Source: an uncultured Draconibacterium sp. (lineage in GTDB: Bacteria > Bacteroidota > Bacteroidia > Bacteroidales > Prolixibacteraceae). From it: a stretch of 64,000 nt of DNA. Below, piece after piece: positions 42,853 to 51,284 of this stretch. Location of the stretch: NCBI RefSeq assembly GCF_913060805.1, contig NZ_CAJXTC010000001.1, forward strand, positions 62,001 through 126,000, read 5' to 3'. The translations under genes were made by a program, and so were the position numbers. The notes beneath the pieces are model-generated. The model did not search any database. It was given only the letters and a program-made list of their open reading frames with translations, and had not been told where the DNA came from. How positions within the stretch are numbered: position 1 is the stretch's first letter; every line of letters starts with the position of its first letter.

Positions 42853-45342
42853 ATGAAACGAATAATCGTAATTATACTCATCGTAATTGTAGTGCTGATT
42901 GGTGCAGTTTTGGCAATTCCGGTGTTCTTCAAACAAAACATTCTAAATACGGCAAAAACCACGCTCAATAAACAAATGAATGCTGAGGTTGAATTTGCCG
43001 ATCTTAAACTTTCACTGTTTAAAAATTTCCCCAAAGTTACTGTCGATTTGCAGGATGTGATGATAAAAGGGAAAGGGGAGTTTGCGCAGGATACGTTGCT
43101 GAATGTTCCGCGTTTTGCAGCCACAATGAATTTGTCTTCGCTTTTTAGTTCCGACCGCAGCATCGAGGAAATTATTCTTGAAAAACCATCGCTGAACCTG
43201 GTTGTTGCTGAATCAGGCAATGTAAACTGGGATGTTGCACCGGCCTCCGGTTCGTCAGAAAAGAAAAGTACAACAACAGCCGATGCCGAAGAATTTCAAC
43301 TGGCGTTGGAAAATATTGAGATGAACGGCGCGCGCCTGATCTACAGCGATAAACTGGCCAATATGCGTGCTGATTTGGAAGACATCAACCTGGATATTTC
43401 GGGCGAAATGTTTGGCAATACCACGCAACTGAACATTACGGGAGTGGTTAGCAACCTTACTTATTCGATGGAAGGAGTTACCTATGTTTCGAATACTTCG
43501 CTGGATCTGAAAACCTTACTCGATGTTGATTTCGAGTCGATGCTGTTTACGATTGTCGAAAGTGAGTTGCTGGTAAATCGTTTGCCACTTGAGTTGAGCG
43601 GCGATTTCAGCGTGCCCAACGACACTACATTTCTGAATCTTCAGCTAAAAACAAAAGCCTCGGATTTCGAGAACTTTTTGGCGCTGGTACCCAAAGATTA
43701 TGAGGAATATTTAAAAGACATTACAACAACCGGTTCTGCAACAATTTCGGGAGGAGTTTCCGGGTATTATATCGATGAGGATTACCCGAAAATCGACCTG
43801 CAGGTTAAAGTAGATAATGGCCATTTTAAGTATGCCGAAATGCCCGAGGAAATCAAAAATATCAGTGCCGAAATGCTGATCGGCAAACCGCAGGGTGATC
43901 TTGATTTGTTGAAAATAAACATCAATAAAGCACATGCCGAAATACGAAACAACCCGGTTGATTTGACATTGAAGATTTCGAATCCGGTGAGTGATCCATT
44001 ATTCGATGGCGCATTTGTTGGAAAAGTAAATCTTGACCATTTAAAAGATGCACTGCCAATGGACAGCGTAAATATCTCCGGAATAATTGATGCGAATTTA
44101 TTTGCCAACGGTCGTTACTCGGATGTGGAAGCAGAAGCTTACGATAAAATAAAATCGGATGGTGTAGTGCTGTTGAACAACTTTGTTTACGATTCGCCCA
44201 ATCTTACTCAGCAGGTGGTAATTCCTTCGGGACAATTGGACTTTTCGCCGCAGGATATTAACCTCGGAAATTTCACGTTGAAAGTTGGTGAAAGCGATTT
44301 CCGTTTATCGGGAAAAGTAAGTAATTACCTGAATTACGTGATGAAAGACGGCGTGTTAAAAGGAAACCTGCAGTTGAATTCAAACTACGTAAACTTAAAC
44401 GAGTTGCTTCGTTTGCAGGTTATGGAAGAAGAAGCTGAGCAAAGTTCAGAATCAGCCGATGCAGAACAAGAACTGGAAACACTGGCTTTTGATGTACCCG
44501 AAAATATAGATATTACATTCCGTTCAACCATAAATCGCGCTGTTTTTAACCGGATTCCGATTACTGCGATAAAAGGAGAAGTGAGGGCGGAGGATAAAAA
44601 ACTGATCCTAGACGGACTGGACATGAATATGCTGGATGGAAAAATGACGATGAACGGATCGTACGAAAATACCGCTCAAAATCAACCATTATTTGATTTT
44701 GGTTTTGATATTTCCAGGTTCGATATTCCAACCATGTACCATACGGTTGCCGGTTTCCGGAAATTGATTCCGGGTGCGGGAAATAGTACCGGAAAATTGA
44801 GCACAAGTCTGGGGATGAAAGGCCGCCTGAGTCCGCAACTGAAGCTGATTACTGCAACGACAAACGGGAAAGGATCGTTCAGTACCAATAATGTTGAAAT
44901 TAAAGATTCGCCATTGTTTAACCAACTGAGCGGGATTCTGAAAAAGGAAAAACTTCGGAACGTAACTGTCGGTGATTTTACAGCAAACTTAACAGTTGAA
45001 GATGGCAGTTTGTTGCTTCGTCCGTTTACCACAAAAGTGATTGGTCAGGAGACAACTATCAGTGGAAGTTTGAATGCCGAAAGTTTGCTCGATATGCGAT
45101 TGGATTTTAACGTTCAGCGCGAAATGTTTGGTCCCGATATTCAAAAAATACTGGCTGTATTGCCGGGAAATGAGAAGATTACCATGTTGCCGGCCGGAGT
45201 TGTTTTGAAAGGACCTGTTGGCGATGCAAAAGTAAATCTTGATTTAAGTGCTACGCAAAAAGCGGTTACCGATGCCACAAAAGACGATCTGAAAAATTCG
45301 TTGAATAAACTGGGCGACGGTCTTAAAAAACTATTCAAATAA
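42853..45342 (+). CDS. AsmA family outer-membrane biogenesis protein
   Basis: An 829-residue protein with one N-terminal membrane anchor (IIVIILIVIVVLIGAVLAIPVFF) and the AsmA N-terminal signature (LNKQMNAEVEFADLKLSLFKNFPKVTVDLQDVMI). The rest is long beta-strand repeats with a C-terminal AsmA domain (about 620-800, FGFDISRFDIP and GKLSTSLGMKGRLSP). AsmA-like proteins are thought to bridge the envelope and move phospholipids to the outer membrane. The C-terminus is rich in lysine (LNKLGDGLKKLFK). A hairpin follows the stop. Confidence 0.93.
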   Translation: MKRIIVIILIVIVVLIGAVLAIPVFFKQNILNTAKTTLNKQMNAEVEFADLKLSLFKNFPKVTVDLQDVMIKGKGEFAQDTLLNVPRFAATMNLSSLFSSDRSIEEIILEKPSLNLVVAESGNVNWDVAPASGSSEKKSTTTADAEEFQLALENIEMNGARLIYSDKLANMRADLEDINLDISGEMFGNTTQLNITGVVSNLTYSMEGVTYVSNTSLDLKTLLDVDFESMLFTIVESELLVNRLPLELSGDFSVPNDTTFLNLQLKTKASDFENFLALVPKDYEEYLKDITTTGSATISGGVSGYYIDEDYPKIDLQVKVDNGHFKYAEMPEEIKNISAEMLIGKPQGDLDLLKININKAHAEIRNNPVDLTLKISNPVSDPLFDGAFVGKVNLDHLKDALPMDSVNISGIIDANLFANGRYSDVEAEAYDKIKSDGVVLLNNFVYDSPNLTQQVVIPSGQLDFSPQDINLGNFTLKVGESDFRLSGKVSNYLNYVMKDGVLKGNLQLNSNYVNLNELLRLQVMEEEAEQSSESADAEQELETLAFDVPENIDITFRSTINRAVFNRIPITAIKGEVRAEDKKLILDGLDMNMLDGKMTMNGSYENTAQNQPLFDFGFDISRFDIPTMYHTVAGFRKLIPGAGNSTGKLSTSLGMKGRLSPQLKLITATTNGKGSFSTNNVEIKDSPLFNQLSGILKKEKLRNVTVGDFTANLTVEDGSLLLRPFTTKVIGQETTISGSLNAESLLDMRLDFNVQREMFGPDIQKILAVLPGNEKITMLPAGVVLKGPVGDAKVNLDLSATQKAVTDATKDDLKNSLNKLGDGLKKLFK

Positions 45343-45345
45343 TAG

Positions 45346-45373
45346 GTGCCTCCAACCGGTTTAAAGCCGGTGT
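45346..45373 (+). terminator. Hairpin downstream of the AsmA gene
   Basis: An imperfect palindrome CCAACCGGTTTAAAGCCGGT followed by GTTGGA forms a hairpin directly after the AsmA stop, then AT-rich DNA. A second inverted repeat, TTATTCC-GG-GATT paired with AATCCTCCGAATAA, spans 45402-45450. Either could terminate or stabilise the transcript. The T-run is weak, so a REP-type role is equally likely. Confidence 0.5.
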
Positions 45374-45522
45374 TGGAACTTTATAATCCGAATACCTTTT
45401 GTTTATTCCGGGGGATTTGTTGCATAATATTCGGTAATCCTCCGAATAAAAACAGAAAAATGCGTATTTTGCCGACGCAAATTTGCTGGGTAACCAGACA
45501 GCATTATCAATTGAATTATTAA

Positions 45523-46326
45523 ATGACAGACAAAGTAGTTGTAATTACCGGAGCTTCGTCAGGAATTGGAAAAGCATTGGCCCAAAAGTATGCAGCAGAG
45601 GGTTTTAACCTGGTGTTGGCTGCGCGTAGAATTGAGCGTTTGGAGGCGCTGAAAGAAAAACTTTCCAATGTTGAAGTTTTGCCGGTACAAACTGATGTCT
45701 CGAATGAAGAGGATTGCAAGCATTTGATCGATAAAGCGATCGAGCGATTCGGAAAAATCAATATTCTTATTAATAATGCGGGAATTTCGATGCGGGCGGT
45801 ACTCGAAGACGTTGAAACCGAAGTTTTACGAAGGGTGATGGACGTGAACTATTGGGGAACCGTTTACTGCACCAAATATGCATTGCCGTATTTGTTGGAA
45901 CAAAAAGGTTCTGTTGTTGGTGTGATCTCAACGGGTGGTTACATTGGCTTGCCCGGTCGTACAGGTTACTCTTCATCAAAGTTTGCTGTACGCGGATTTT
46001 TAGATACACTTCGGGTTGAATACCTGCGCGCAGGATTGCACGTATTGGTTGTGGCACCCGGATTTACAGCTTCAGAAATTCGTGAAACAGCGCTGGTTGC
46101 CGATGGAAGTCAGCAAGGAAAAACACCACGCAACGAAAACAAAATGATGTCGGCCGAGCGTTGTGCATCAATTATGTATCGTGCCATTAAAAACCGCCGA
46201 CGAAAAATGATCGTTTCGTTCTGGGATGGAAAAGTGATCGTACTTGTGGCCAAACTTTGGGCATGGGTGGTTGACCAGATTCTTTATGCCGTTTTCAAAA
46301 ACGAACCCGATTCGCCATTGAGATAG
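45523..46326 (+). CDS. Short-chain dehydrogenase/reductase (SDR)
   Basis: A 267-residue classical SDR: dinucleotide motif TGASSGIGKALA (about 8-19), NNAGISM (about 84-90) and active-site YSSSK (about 148-152) after STGG. The last 50 residues are basic and hydrophobic (RRRKMIVSFWDGKVIVLVAKLWAWVVDQILYAVF) and may bind the membrane, as in some fatty or lipid keto-reductases. Substrate unknown. It lies alone between the AsmA hairpin and the ahp region. Confidence 0.93.
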   Translation: MTDKVVVITGASSGIGKALAQKYAAEGFNLVLAARRIERLEALKEKLSNVEVLPVQTDVSNEEDCKHLIDKAIERFGKINILINNAGISMRAVLEDVETEVLRRVMDVNYWGTVYCTKYALPYLLEQKGSVVGVISTGGYIGLPGRTGYSSSKFAVRGFLDTLRVEYLRAGLHVLVVAPGFTASEIRETALVADGSQQGKTPRNENKMMSAERCASIMYRAIKNRRRKMIVSFWDGKVIVLVAKLWAWVVDQILYAVFKNEPDSPLR

Positions 46327-46580
46327 TTTTTAGCTGCGAGCGGTTAACTGCTAGCTACGAGTTACGAGTTACGAGCCACTAGCTTCGAGAATCCAATATC
46401 AAGGCAAAAGTAAAAAGGCAAAAGTGATTCCTGTGTTGAGTTGGGAGTTACCTGATATGAGTTGCCAGTTGCGAGTATCTAGCATCGAGAATCCAGTATC
46501 CAATATCCAGTTGAGCGAAGCGAATTGAAAATCGGCAGCAGCCAAATCCCGACCGGAAGCGTCGGGGCATCCCGAAACAA
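46327..46580. repeat. Intergenic word repeats (ACGAGTT, AATCCAGTATCC, GGCAAAAG, CCCGACGC)
   Basis: About 250 bases without a gene. ACGAGTT words repeat three times (about 46356-46377), GGCAAAAG at about 46402-46425, ATCCAGTATCC words at about 46488-46512 and CCCGACC-GGAAGC-GTCGGGG (46548-46567), which is the same word as at 11514-11531. Every word here has relatives in the other intergenic gaps of this window. Confidence 0.5.
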
Positions 46581-46605
46581 AAAAATCCCGACAAAATGCC
46601 GGGAT
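46578..46605 (-). terminator. Terminator of ahpF
   Basis: Stem ATCCCG / CGGGAT (46585-46590 with 46600-46605), plus flanking C/G pairs; read on the minus strand it is followed by a run of seven T. It lies 40 bases after the ahpF stop at 46646. Confidence 0.88.
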
Positions 46606-46645
46606 AAATTAAAAACGAAAATGTATAACTGTTAATTATCAGTTG

Positions 46646-48205
46646 TTAATTCTGAACCAATTTATTTTTAATCTTGTCTTCAAAGGCTGAGAGGGCAGCT
46701 TTCGATCCTTCGCCCATGGCAATAACGATTTGTTTGTAAGGAACTACCGAAACATCTCCGGCAGCATAAACTCCCGCTTGTTTTGTGCGGCAATGAGCGT
46801 CGATCTCAATTTCTCCCATTCGGTTGGTATCAACCACTTCGGAGAATACTTTACTGTTGGCTTGCAATCCGATCTGAACAAATACGCCATCAGTAGTAAT
46901 TGTTTCTGTTTTTTCTGTTTCTCTGTTTTTGTATTCCAATGCGATAACTTTGTTACCATCGCCGTTGATGGCCATAGTTTGCGCACTGGTTTGAATTTTT
47001 ACATTCGGTAATGTCTTTAGTTTGTCTTGCAAAACCTGGTCGCCTTTTAGCTCATCCATAAACTCAAGCACGGTAACTTCCGATGCAATTGAGGAGAGGT
47101 CGATGGCAGCTTCCAACCCGGAGTTTCCTCCACCCACGACAACTACTTTTTTGCCTTTATAGAATGGTCCGTCGCAGTGTGTGCAGAAAGCTACTCCTGA
47201 ACCGATATATTCATTTTCACCGGGAACGCCCAAACGTCTCCAGCTGGCACCTGTGGCAATTATTAGGGCAGGAGTTTTAAATGTTTCGTTCAGCGATGTT
47301 TGTACTTCTTTCAGTCCGTCTTTTACGCTGACGTTTTCAACGCGACGGTTTTCAAGAACATCGATCGGGTAATCTTTTAAGTGGCTCATTAAATCGGCCG
47401 AAAGTTTTGTACCGGTAGTTTGTGGTATCGAAATCATATTTTCGATTGAAACGGTTTCGTTTAGCTGTCCGCCAACTTTTTCGGCAACCAGCGCCACTGA
47501 AAATCCTTTTCGTGCTGAATAAACCGCAGCAGATACACCGGCAGGTCCGCCGCCAACGACAACAACATCATATTCTTTTTCAACGGGTGCGCTTGTAAGA
47601 GGTTCTGATCCTACTTTATCTTCCAGTTTTGACAGCAGTTCTCCAATTGATGATCGTCCAACGTGTAATTGTTCTCCATTGACATAAACCGTTGGAACAG
47701 CTTGTATTCCTAACGCTTCAACTTCTTCCTTGTTTATTTGTCCGTCAACAATTTCGTGACGAATATTGGGATTTATCAGCGTTAAAACATTCAGTGCCTG
47801 AACCACTTCAGGGCAGTTGGTACAGGTTAGCGAAATGTAACTTTTTAATACAATCTCGCCTTTCAATCCTTTAATCTGGTTGGCAACCGCTTCGTCTGGC
47901 AGGTTTTTGCCAATGCCATCGAGGTTTAAAATTGCGGTTAGCAACGATGGAAATTCGTGTCCGTTTGGTATTGCACGAAAAATAATGTTAGTGGGTAAAT
48001 CGTTTTTTAAGATGGTAAATTCCAGCCCTGTTCCTTTTTCTACAGTAACATCAATTTTTTTGGATGTTGATGAAACGTCATCCAACAAGCCAATTAGCTG
48101 GGCTTTGTCAGGATGAGAATTTGCAACTGCAACCTGAAAGGTGTAATTGTTTTTTAGCGGGCTGAAAACTTCTTGTAATTTATCTTTTATGGCTTGTTGT
48201 AACAT
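46646..48205 (-). CDS. ahpF: Alkyl hydroperoxide reductase subunit F
   Basis: A 519-residue flavoprotein. The N-terminal tandem thioredoxin-fold region has CTNCPEV (about 129-135). The thioredoxin-reductase-like part has the FAD motif [15 protein letters not shown] (about 215), redox motif CTHCDGPF (about 345) and NAD motif [15 protein letters not shown]. It passes electrons from NADH to AhpC. It follows ahpC by 72 bases on the same strand and is presumably cotranscribed, ending in a strong terminator. Confidence 0.97.
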   Translation of the reverse strand: MLQQAIKDKLQEVFSPLKNNYTFQVAVANSHPDKAQLIGLLDDVSSTSKKIDVTVEKGTGLEFTILKNDLPTNIIFRAIPNGHEFPSLLTAILNLDGIGKNLPDEAVANQIKGLKGEIVLKSYISLTCTNCPEVVQALNVLTLINPNIRHEIVDGQINKEEVEALGIQAVPTVYVNGEQLHVGRSSIGELLSKLEDKVGSEPLTSAPVEKEYDVVVVGGGPAGVSAAVYSARKGFSVALVAEKVGGQLNETVSIENMISIPQTTGTKLSADLMSHLKDYPIDVLENRRVENVSVKDGLKEVQTSLNETFKTPALIIATGASWRRLGVPGENEYIGSGVAFCTHCDGPFYKGKKVVVVGGGNSGLEAAIDLSSIASEVTVLEFMDELKGDQVLQDKLKTLPNVKIQTSAQTMAINGDGNKVIALEYKNRETEKTETITTDGVFVQIGLQANSKVFSEVVDTNRMGEIEIDAHCRTKQAGVYAAGDVSVVPYKQIVIAMGEGSKAALSAFEDKIKNKLVQN

Positions 48206-48277
48206 GACTTTGGTAAGTTGAAGGAGCAGCTAAAATGCTGCTCCTGATTTTTTAAGTTTCTTTTTTTGAGACGTTTA

Positions 48278-48841
48278 TTAGATCACACCAACAAGGTCGA
48301 TGCTTGGCTCTAATGTTTTCTGTCCTTCTTCCCATTTTGCAGGACAAACTTCCGATGGGTGCTCAGCAACAAACTGCAGTGCTTTCAAACGGCGAAGCAG
48401 CTCATCTGCATTTCTACCAACGTTTCCGGCAACAACTTCGTAAGCAACAATCTCGCCTTGTGGATTTACAATAAAAGTTCCGCGCTCGGCCAAACCTGCT
48501 TCTTCAATCATTACATCAAATCCGCGGGCCAAAACGCCTGTTGGATCGGCCAACATCGGGTAGTTGATTTTTTTGATCGTTTCTGAAGTGTCGTGCCATG
48601 CTTTGTGAACAAAGTGTGTATCAGTTGACACCGAGTAAATCTCGGCACCGGTAGCTTTAAATTCTGCGTACTTGTTTGCCAGGTCTTCCAATTCGGTAGG
48701 ACACACGAAGGTGAAGTCGGCAGGGTAGAAGAAAAAGATCGACCATTTACCCAATACATCTTCTTTTTTTACTGTTTTGAAATCGTTGTTTGCAAATGCT
48801 TGTACTTCAAAATCTACTACTTGTTTTCCAATTTGTGACAT
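48278..48841 (-). CDS. ahpC: Peroxiredoxin AhpC
   Basis: A 187-residue two-cysteine peroxiredoxin. The peroxidatic cysteine is in FYPADFTFVCPTEL (about residue 47) and the resolving cysteine in EVCPAKWEEG (about 166). It reduces hydrogen peroxide and organic peroxides with AhpF. It is divergent from oxyR over a 123-base gap with matching promoter elements and palindromes. Confidence 0.98.
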   Translation of the reverse strand: MSQIGKQVVDFEVQAFANNDFKTVKKEDVLGKWSIFFFYPADFTFVCPTELEDLANKYAEFKATGAEIYSVSTDTHFVHKAWHDTSETIKKINYPMLADPTGVLARGFDVMIEEAGLAERGTFIVNPQGEIVAYEVVAGNVGRNADELLRRLKALQFVAEHPSEVCPAKWEEGQKTLEPSIDLVGVI

Positions 48842-48894
48842 AGTTTTTTTCTTTAAATATTTAACTTATTTGTGTTTCTCTTAAATTTCTGTTG

Positions 48895-48961
48895 CAAACA
48901 TAATGCGAGTGATTGTATTAATCAAACAGATAAAATGTATATTTGTATTGATAAAATCAAT
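48895..48961. promoter_or_regulatory. ahpC/oxyR divergent promoters and OxyR-like operators
   Basis: ahpC promoter (minus): -7 TATGTTTG at 48895-48902 and -33 TTTG at 48923-48926, spacer 20. oxyR promoter (plus): -7 TATATTTG at 48938-48945. Two inverted repeats are present: TGATT-N5-AATCA at 48910-48924, over the ahpC -33 region, and ATTGAT-aaa-ATCAAT at 48947-48961, just downstream of the oxyR -7. These fit the ATTG/CAAT half-sites used by LysR regulators. That OxyR binds them is inference. Confidence 0.65.
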
Positions 48962-48964
48962 ATT

Positions 48965-49888
48965 ATGACATTGCAACAATTGGAATACATTCTGGCGGTG
49001 AATAAATACAGGCATTTTGTAACTGCATCGAAACAATGCGGGGTTACGCAACCCACATTAAGTACGATGATACAAAAGCTGGAAGCCGAGCTGGAAGTTG
49101 ATATTTTTGATCGGTCGAAACATCCGATAGAGCCAACTGCACTTGGCAAAAAGATTATAGAACAGGCTGAACGGTCGATAAAAGAGATTCGGAAAATCGG
49201 TGAATTGGTATGGAATGAAACCGATTCTTTAAGTGGATCGTTACATGTTGGTGTTATTCCAACTTTGGCCAATTATTTGGTGCCTCGGTTTATTAAATCG
49301 TTTGGCGAAAGTTGTCCAACCGTGCAACTTACCATATCGGAGATGAATACGGCAACGCTTATTGATACGCTTAAAAAAGATCGGATAGATATGTTTATTG
49401 CGGCTACTCCGCTTGATGAACCCGACTTTTTGGAGATCCCTCTGTTTTACGAACGCTTTTATGCCTACTTCGCTGCCGATCATCCGCTGAAAGATGTTCC
49501 GCTGAATCCTACAAATATGCCACAAGAGAAATTGTGGGTGCTGGAAGAAGGCCACTGTTTGCGCGACCAGGTTTTTAATTTCTGTACCACCAAACTGCCG
49601 TACAATCATATTTTTGAAGCCGGAAGTATTGATACGCTGGTACGAATTGTTGATTTAAATGGTGGCTATACTTTAATACCCGAATTGCATTTGCCTTTGT
49701 TAAGCGATGAGCAACGCAAAAATGTACGTGAAATAAAAGATCCACCGGCTATTCGTGAGGTGTCGATAGTTATTCATAAGAACTTTGTGAAAGAGCGTAT
49801 CATTAATGCCGTTGGCGATGCGTTTAAAACAATTATCCCGGATGAAATGATTGACGAGCGTTTGAAGAAATTTGCGATTCGTTTGTAA
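48965..49888 (+). CDS. oxyR: Hydrogen peroxide-inducible LysR regulator OxyR
   Basis: ATG 48965 (MTLQQLEYILAVNKYRHF) gives 307 residues; the upstream part of the frame lies in the promoter. N-terminal winged helix with QCGVTQPTLSTMIQKLEAEL. The sensing cysteines are Cys198 and Cys207 in EEGHCLRDQVFNFC, the same spacing as E. coli Cys199-Cys208, so peroxide sensing by disulfide formation is expected. It is divergent from ahpC-ahpF, its likely target, and has palindromes between the two promoters. It converges with rocD over a strong terminator. Confidence 0.95.
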   Translation: MTLQQLEYILAVNKYRHFVTASKQCGVTQPTLSTMIQKLEAELEVDIFDRSKHPIEPTALGKKIIEQAERSIKEIRKIGELVWNETDSLSGSLHVGVIPTLANYLVPRFIKSFGESCPTVQLTISEMNTATLIDTLKKDRIDMFIAATPLDEPDFLEIPLFYERFYAYFAADHPLKDVPLNPTNMPQEKLWVLEEGHCLRDQVFNFCTTKLPYNHIFEAGSIDTLVRIVDLNGGYTLIPELHLPLLSDEQRKNVREIKDPPAIREVSIVIHKNFVKERIINAVGDAFKTIIPDEMIDERLKKFAIRL

Positions 49889-49899
49889 AGTATAGTTAT

Positions 49900-49932
49900 A
49901 GTGATACCCTCACTCCGAGTGAGAGTATCACT
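49900..49932. terminator. Bidirectional terminator between oxyR and rocD
   Basis: A 15-base stem with one mismatch and a 3-base loop CCG: 49900-49914 paired with 49918-49932, beginning AGTGATAC and ending GTATCACT. It lies 11 bases after the oxyR stop and 10 before the rocD stop, so it serves both convergent genes. Confidence 0.88.
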
Positions 49933-49942
49933 ATTTTATGGA

Positions 49943-51166
49943 TCAAACTTCAAATTTTTTCAAAGTAGTTTTAATGATTTCAATCGCTTCCATTAATTGC
50001 TCTTCGGTAATTACCAAAGGAGGTGTAAAGCGAATGATATGTTCGTGTGTTGGCTTTGCAATCAGTCCGTTTTCTTTTAACGCCAAACAAACATCCCAGG
50101 CTGTTTTTCCGTTGGTTGGTTTTATAGCGACTGCATTTAACAGTCCTTTGCCGCGTACTATCTCAATCAACGGAGAATCGATTGCACGCATTTCTTCGCG
50201 GAATATTTTGCCCAGTCGCTCTGCATTTTCTATCAGTCCTTCTTCCTGAATTACATCAAGCGCAGCCATGGCAACTTTTCCTGCAATCGGGTTTCCACCG
50301 TAAGTGCTGCCATGCTCACCGGGTTTTATGGTCAGCATAATTTCGTCGTCGGCCAGTACACACGATACCGGGTAAATTCCGCCCGAAACAGCTTTCCCCA
50401 ACACCAAAATATCGGGGCGAACATCTTCATGATCGCAAGCCAGCATTTTTCCCGTGCGTGCAATCCCGGTTTGGATTTCGTCGGCCACAAACAACACATT
50501 ATATTTTTTACACAACTCACTGGCTTTTTTCAGGTAGCCGTCTTCCGGAACGTAAACGCCTGCTTCTGCTTGAATAGGCTCAACAAGGAACCCTGCCACA
50601 TTTGGATCCTGCAACTCTTTTTCAAGTCGATCAATATCGTTGTACGGAATATTCACAAAACCCGGGGTGTAAGGTCCGTAGTGACTGTAGGCATCCGGAT
50701 CGCTCGACATGGAAATGATGGTGATGGTGCGCCCGTGGAAATTACCGTCGCAAACCACAATTTTGGCTTCGTTGCTTGGTATTCCTTTAACTTTATAAGC
50801 CCACTTGCGAATTAGTTTTAACGCTGTTTCATCGGCTTCGGCACCCGAGTTCATCGGCAACATTTTATCGTAACCAAACAATTTGGTCATATACTCTTCC
50901 CATTCTCCCAGCACGTCGTTATAAAATGCTCTCGATGTTAATGCCAGCGTTTTTGCTTGTTCGGTAAGTGCATCAATAATTTTTGGGTGACAGTGGCCCT
51001 GGTTTACAGCCGAATACGCCGCAAGAAAATCGAAATACCTTTTACCCTCAACATCCCATACAAATACGCCTTCGCCTTTCGAGAGCACAACCGGCAGCGG
51101 ATGGTAATTGTGGGCGCCAAATTTATCCTCTTTGGCCATGTAGTCTGCAGAACTTAATTTAGTCAT
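49943..51166 (-). CDS. rocD: Ornithine aminotransferase
   Basis: A 407-residue PLP enzyme of class III. The start [41 protein letters not shown] and the [15 protein letters not shown] (about 240) motif are typical of ornithine delta-aminotransferase; the PLP lysine is in LGKAVSGG (about 270). It turns ornithine and 2-oxoglutarate into glutamate-semialdehyde and glutamate. It could also serve in arginine catabolism. It stands alone, opposite to oxyR. Confidence 0.93.
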   Translation of the reverse strand: MTKLSSADYMAKEDKFGAHNYHPLPVVLSKGEGVFVWDVEGKRYFDFLAAYSAVNQGHCHPKIIDALTEQAKTLALTSRAFYNDVLGEWEEYMTKLFGYDKMLPMNSGAEADETALKLIRKWAYKVKGIPSNEAKIVVCDGNFHGRTITIISMSSDPDAYSHYGPYTPGFVNIPYNDIDRLEKELQDPNVAGFLVEPIQAEAGVYVPEDGYLKKASELCKKYNVLFVADEIQTGIARTGKMLACDHEDVRPDILVLGKAVSGGIYPVSCVLADDEIMLTIKPGEHGSTYGGNPIAGKVAMAALDVIQEEGLIENAERLGKIFREEMRAIDSPLIEIVRGKGLLNAVAIKPTNGKTAWDVCLALKENGLIAKPTHEHIIRFTPPLVITEEQLMEAIEIIKTTLKKFEV

Positions 51167-51284
51167 AGTGTGTCGTTTAATTTTAATGCAGAAATACGAT
51201 TTTTGCGCCGAAAAAGCAACGGGAGTGGTGGTGTTAAAAAGCAGTGAGAAAAATCAGCTATTTGGGCTGATATGAGTGTTTCTC

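Noticed and set aside
48872-48964. N-terminal extension of OxyR
   Set aside because: The stretch holds the oxyR and ahpC promoter elements and operators; homologues start at MTLQQLEY.
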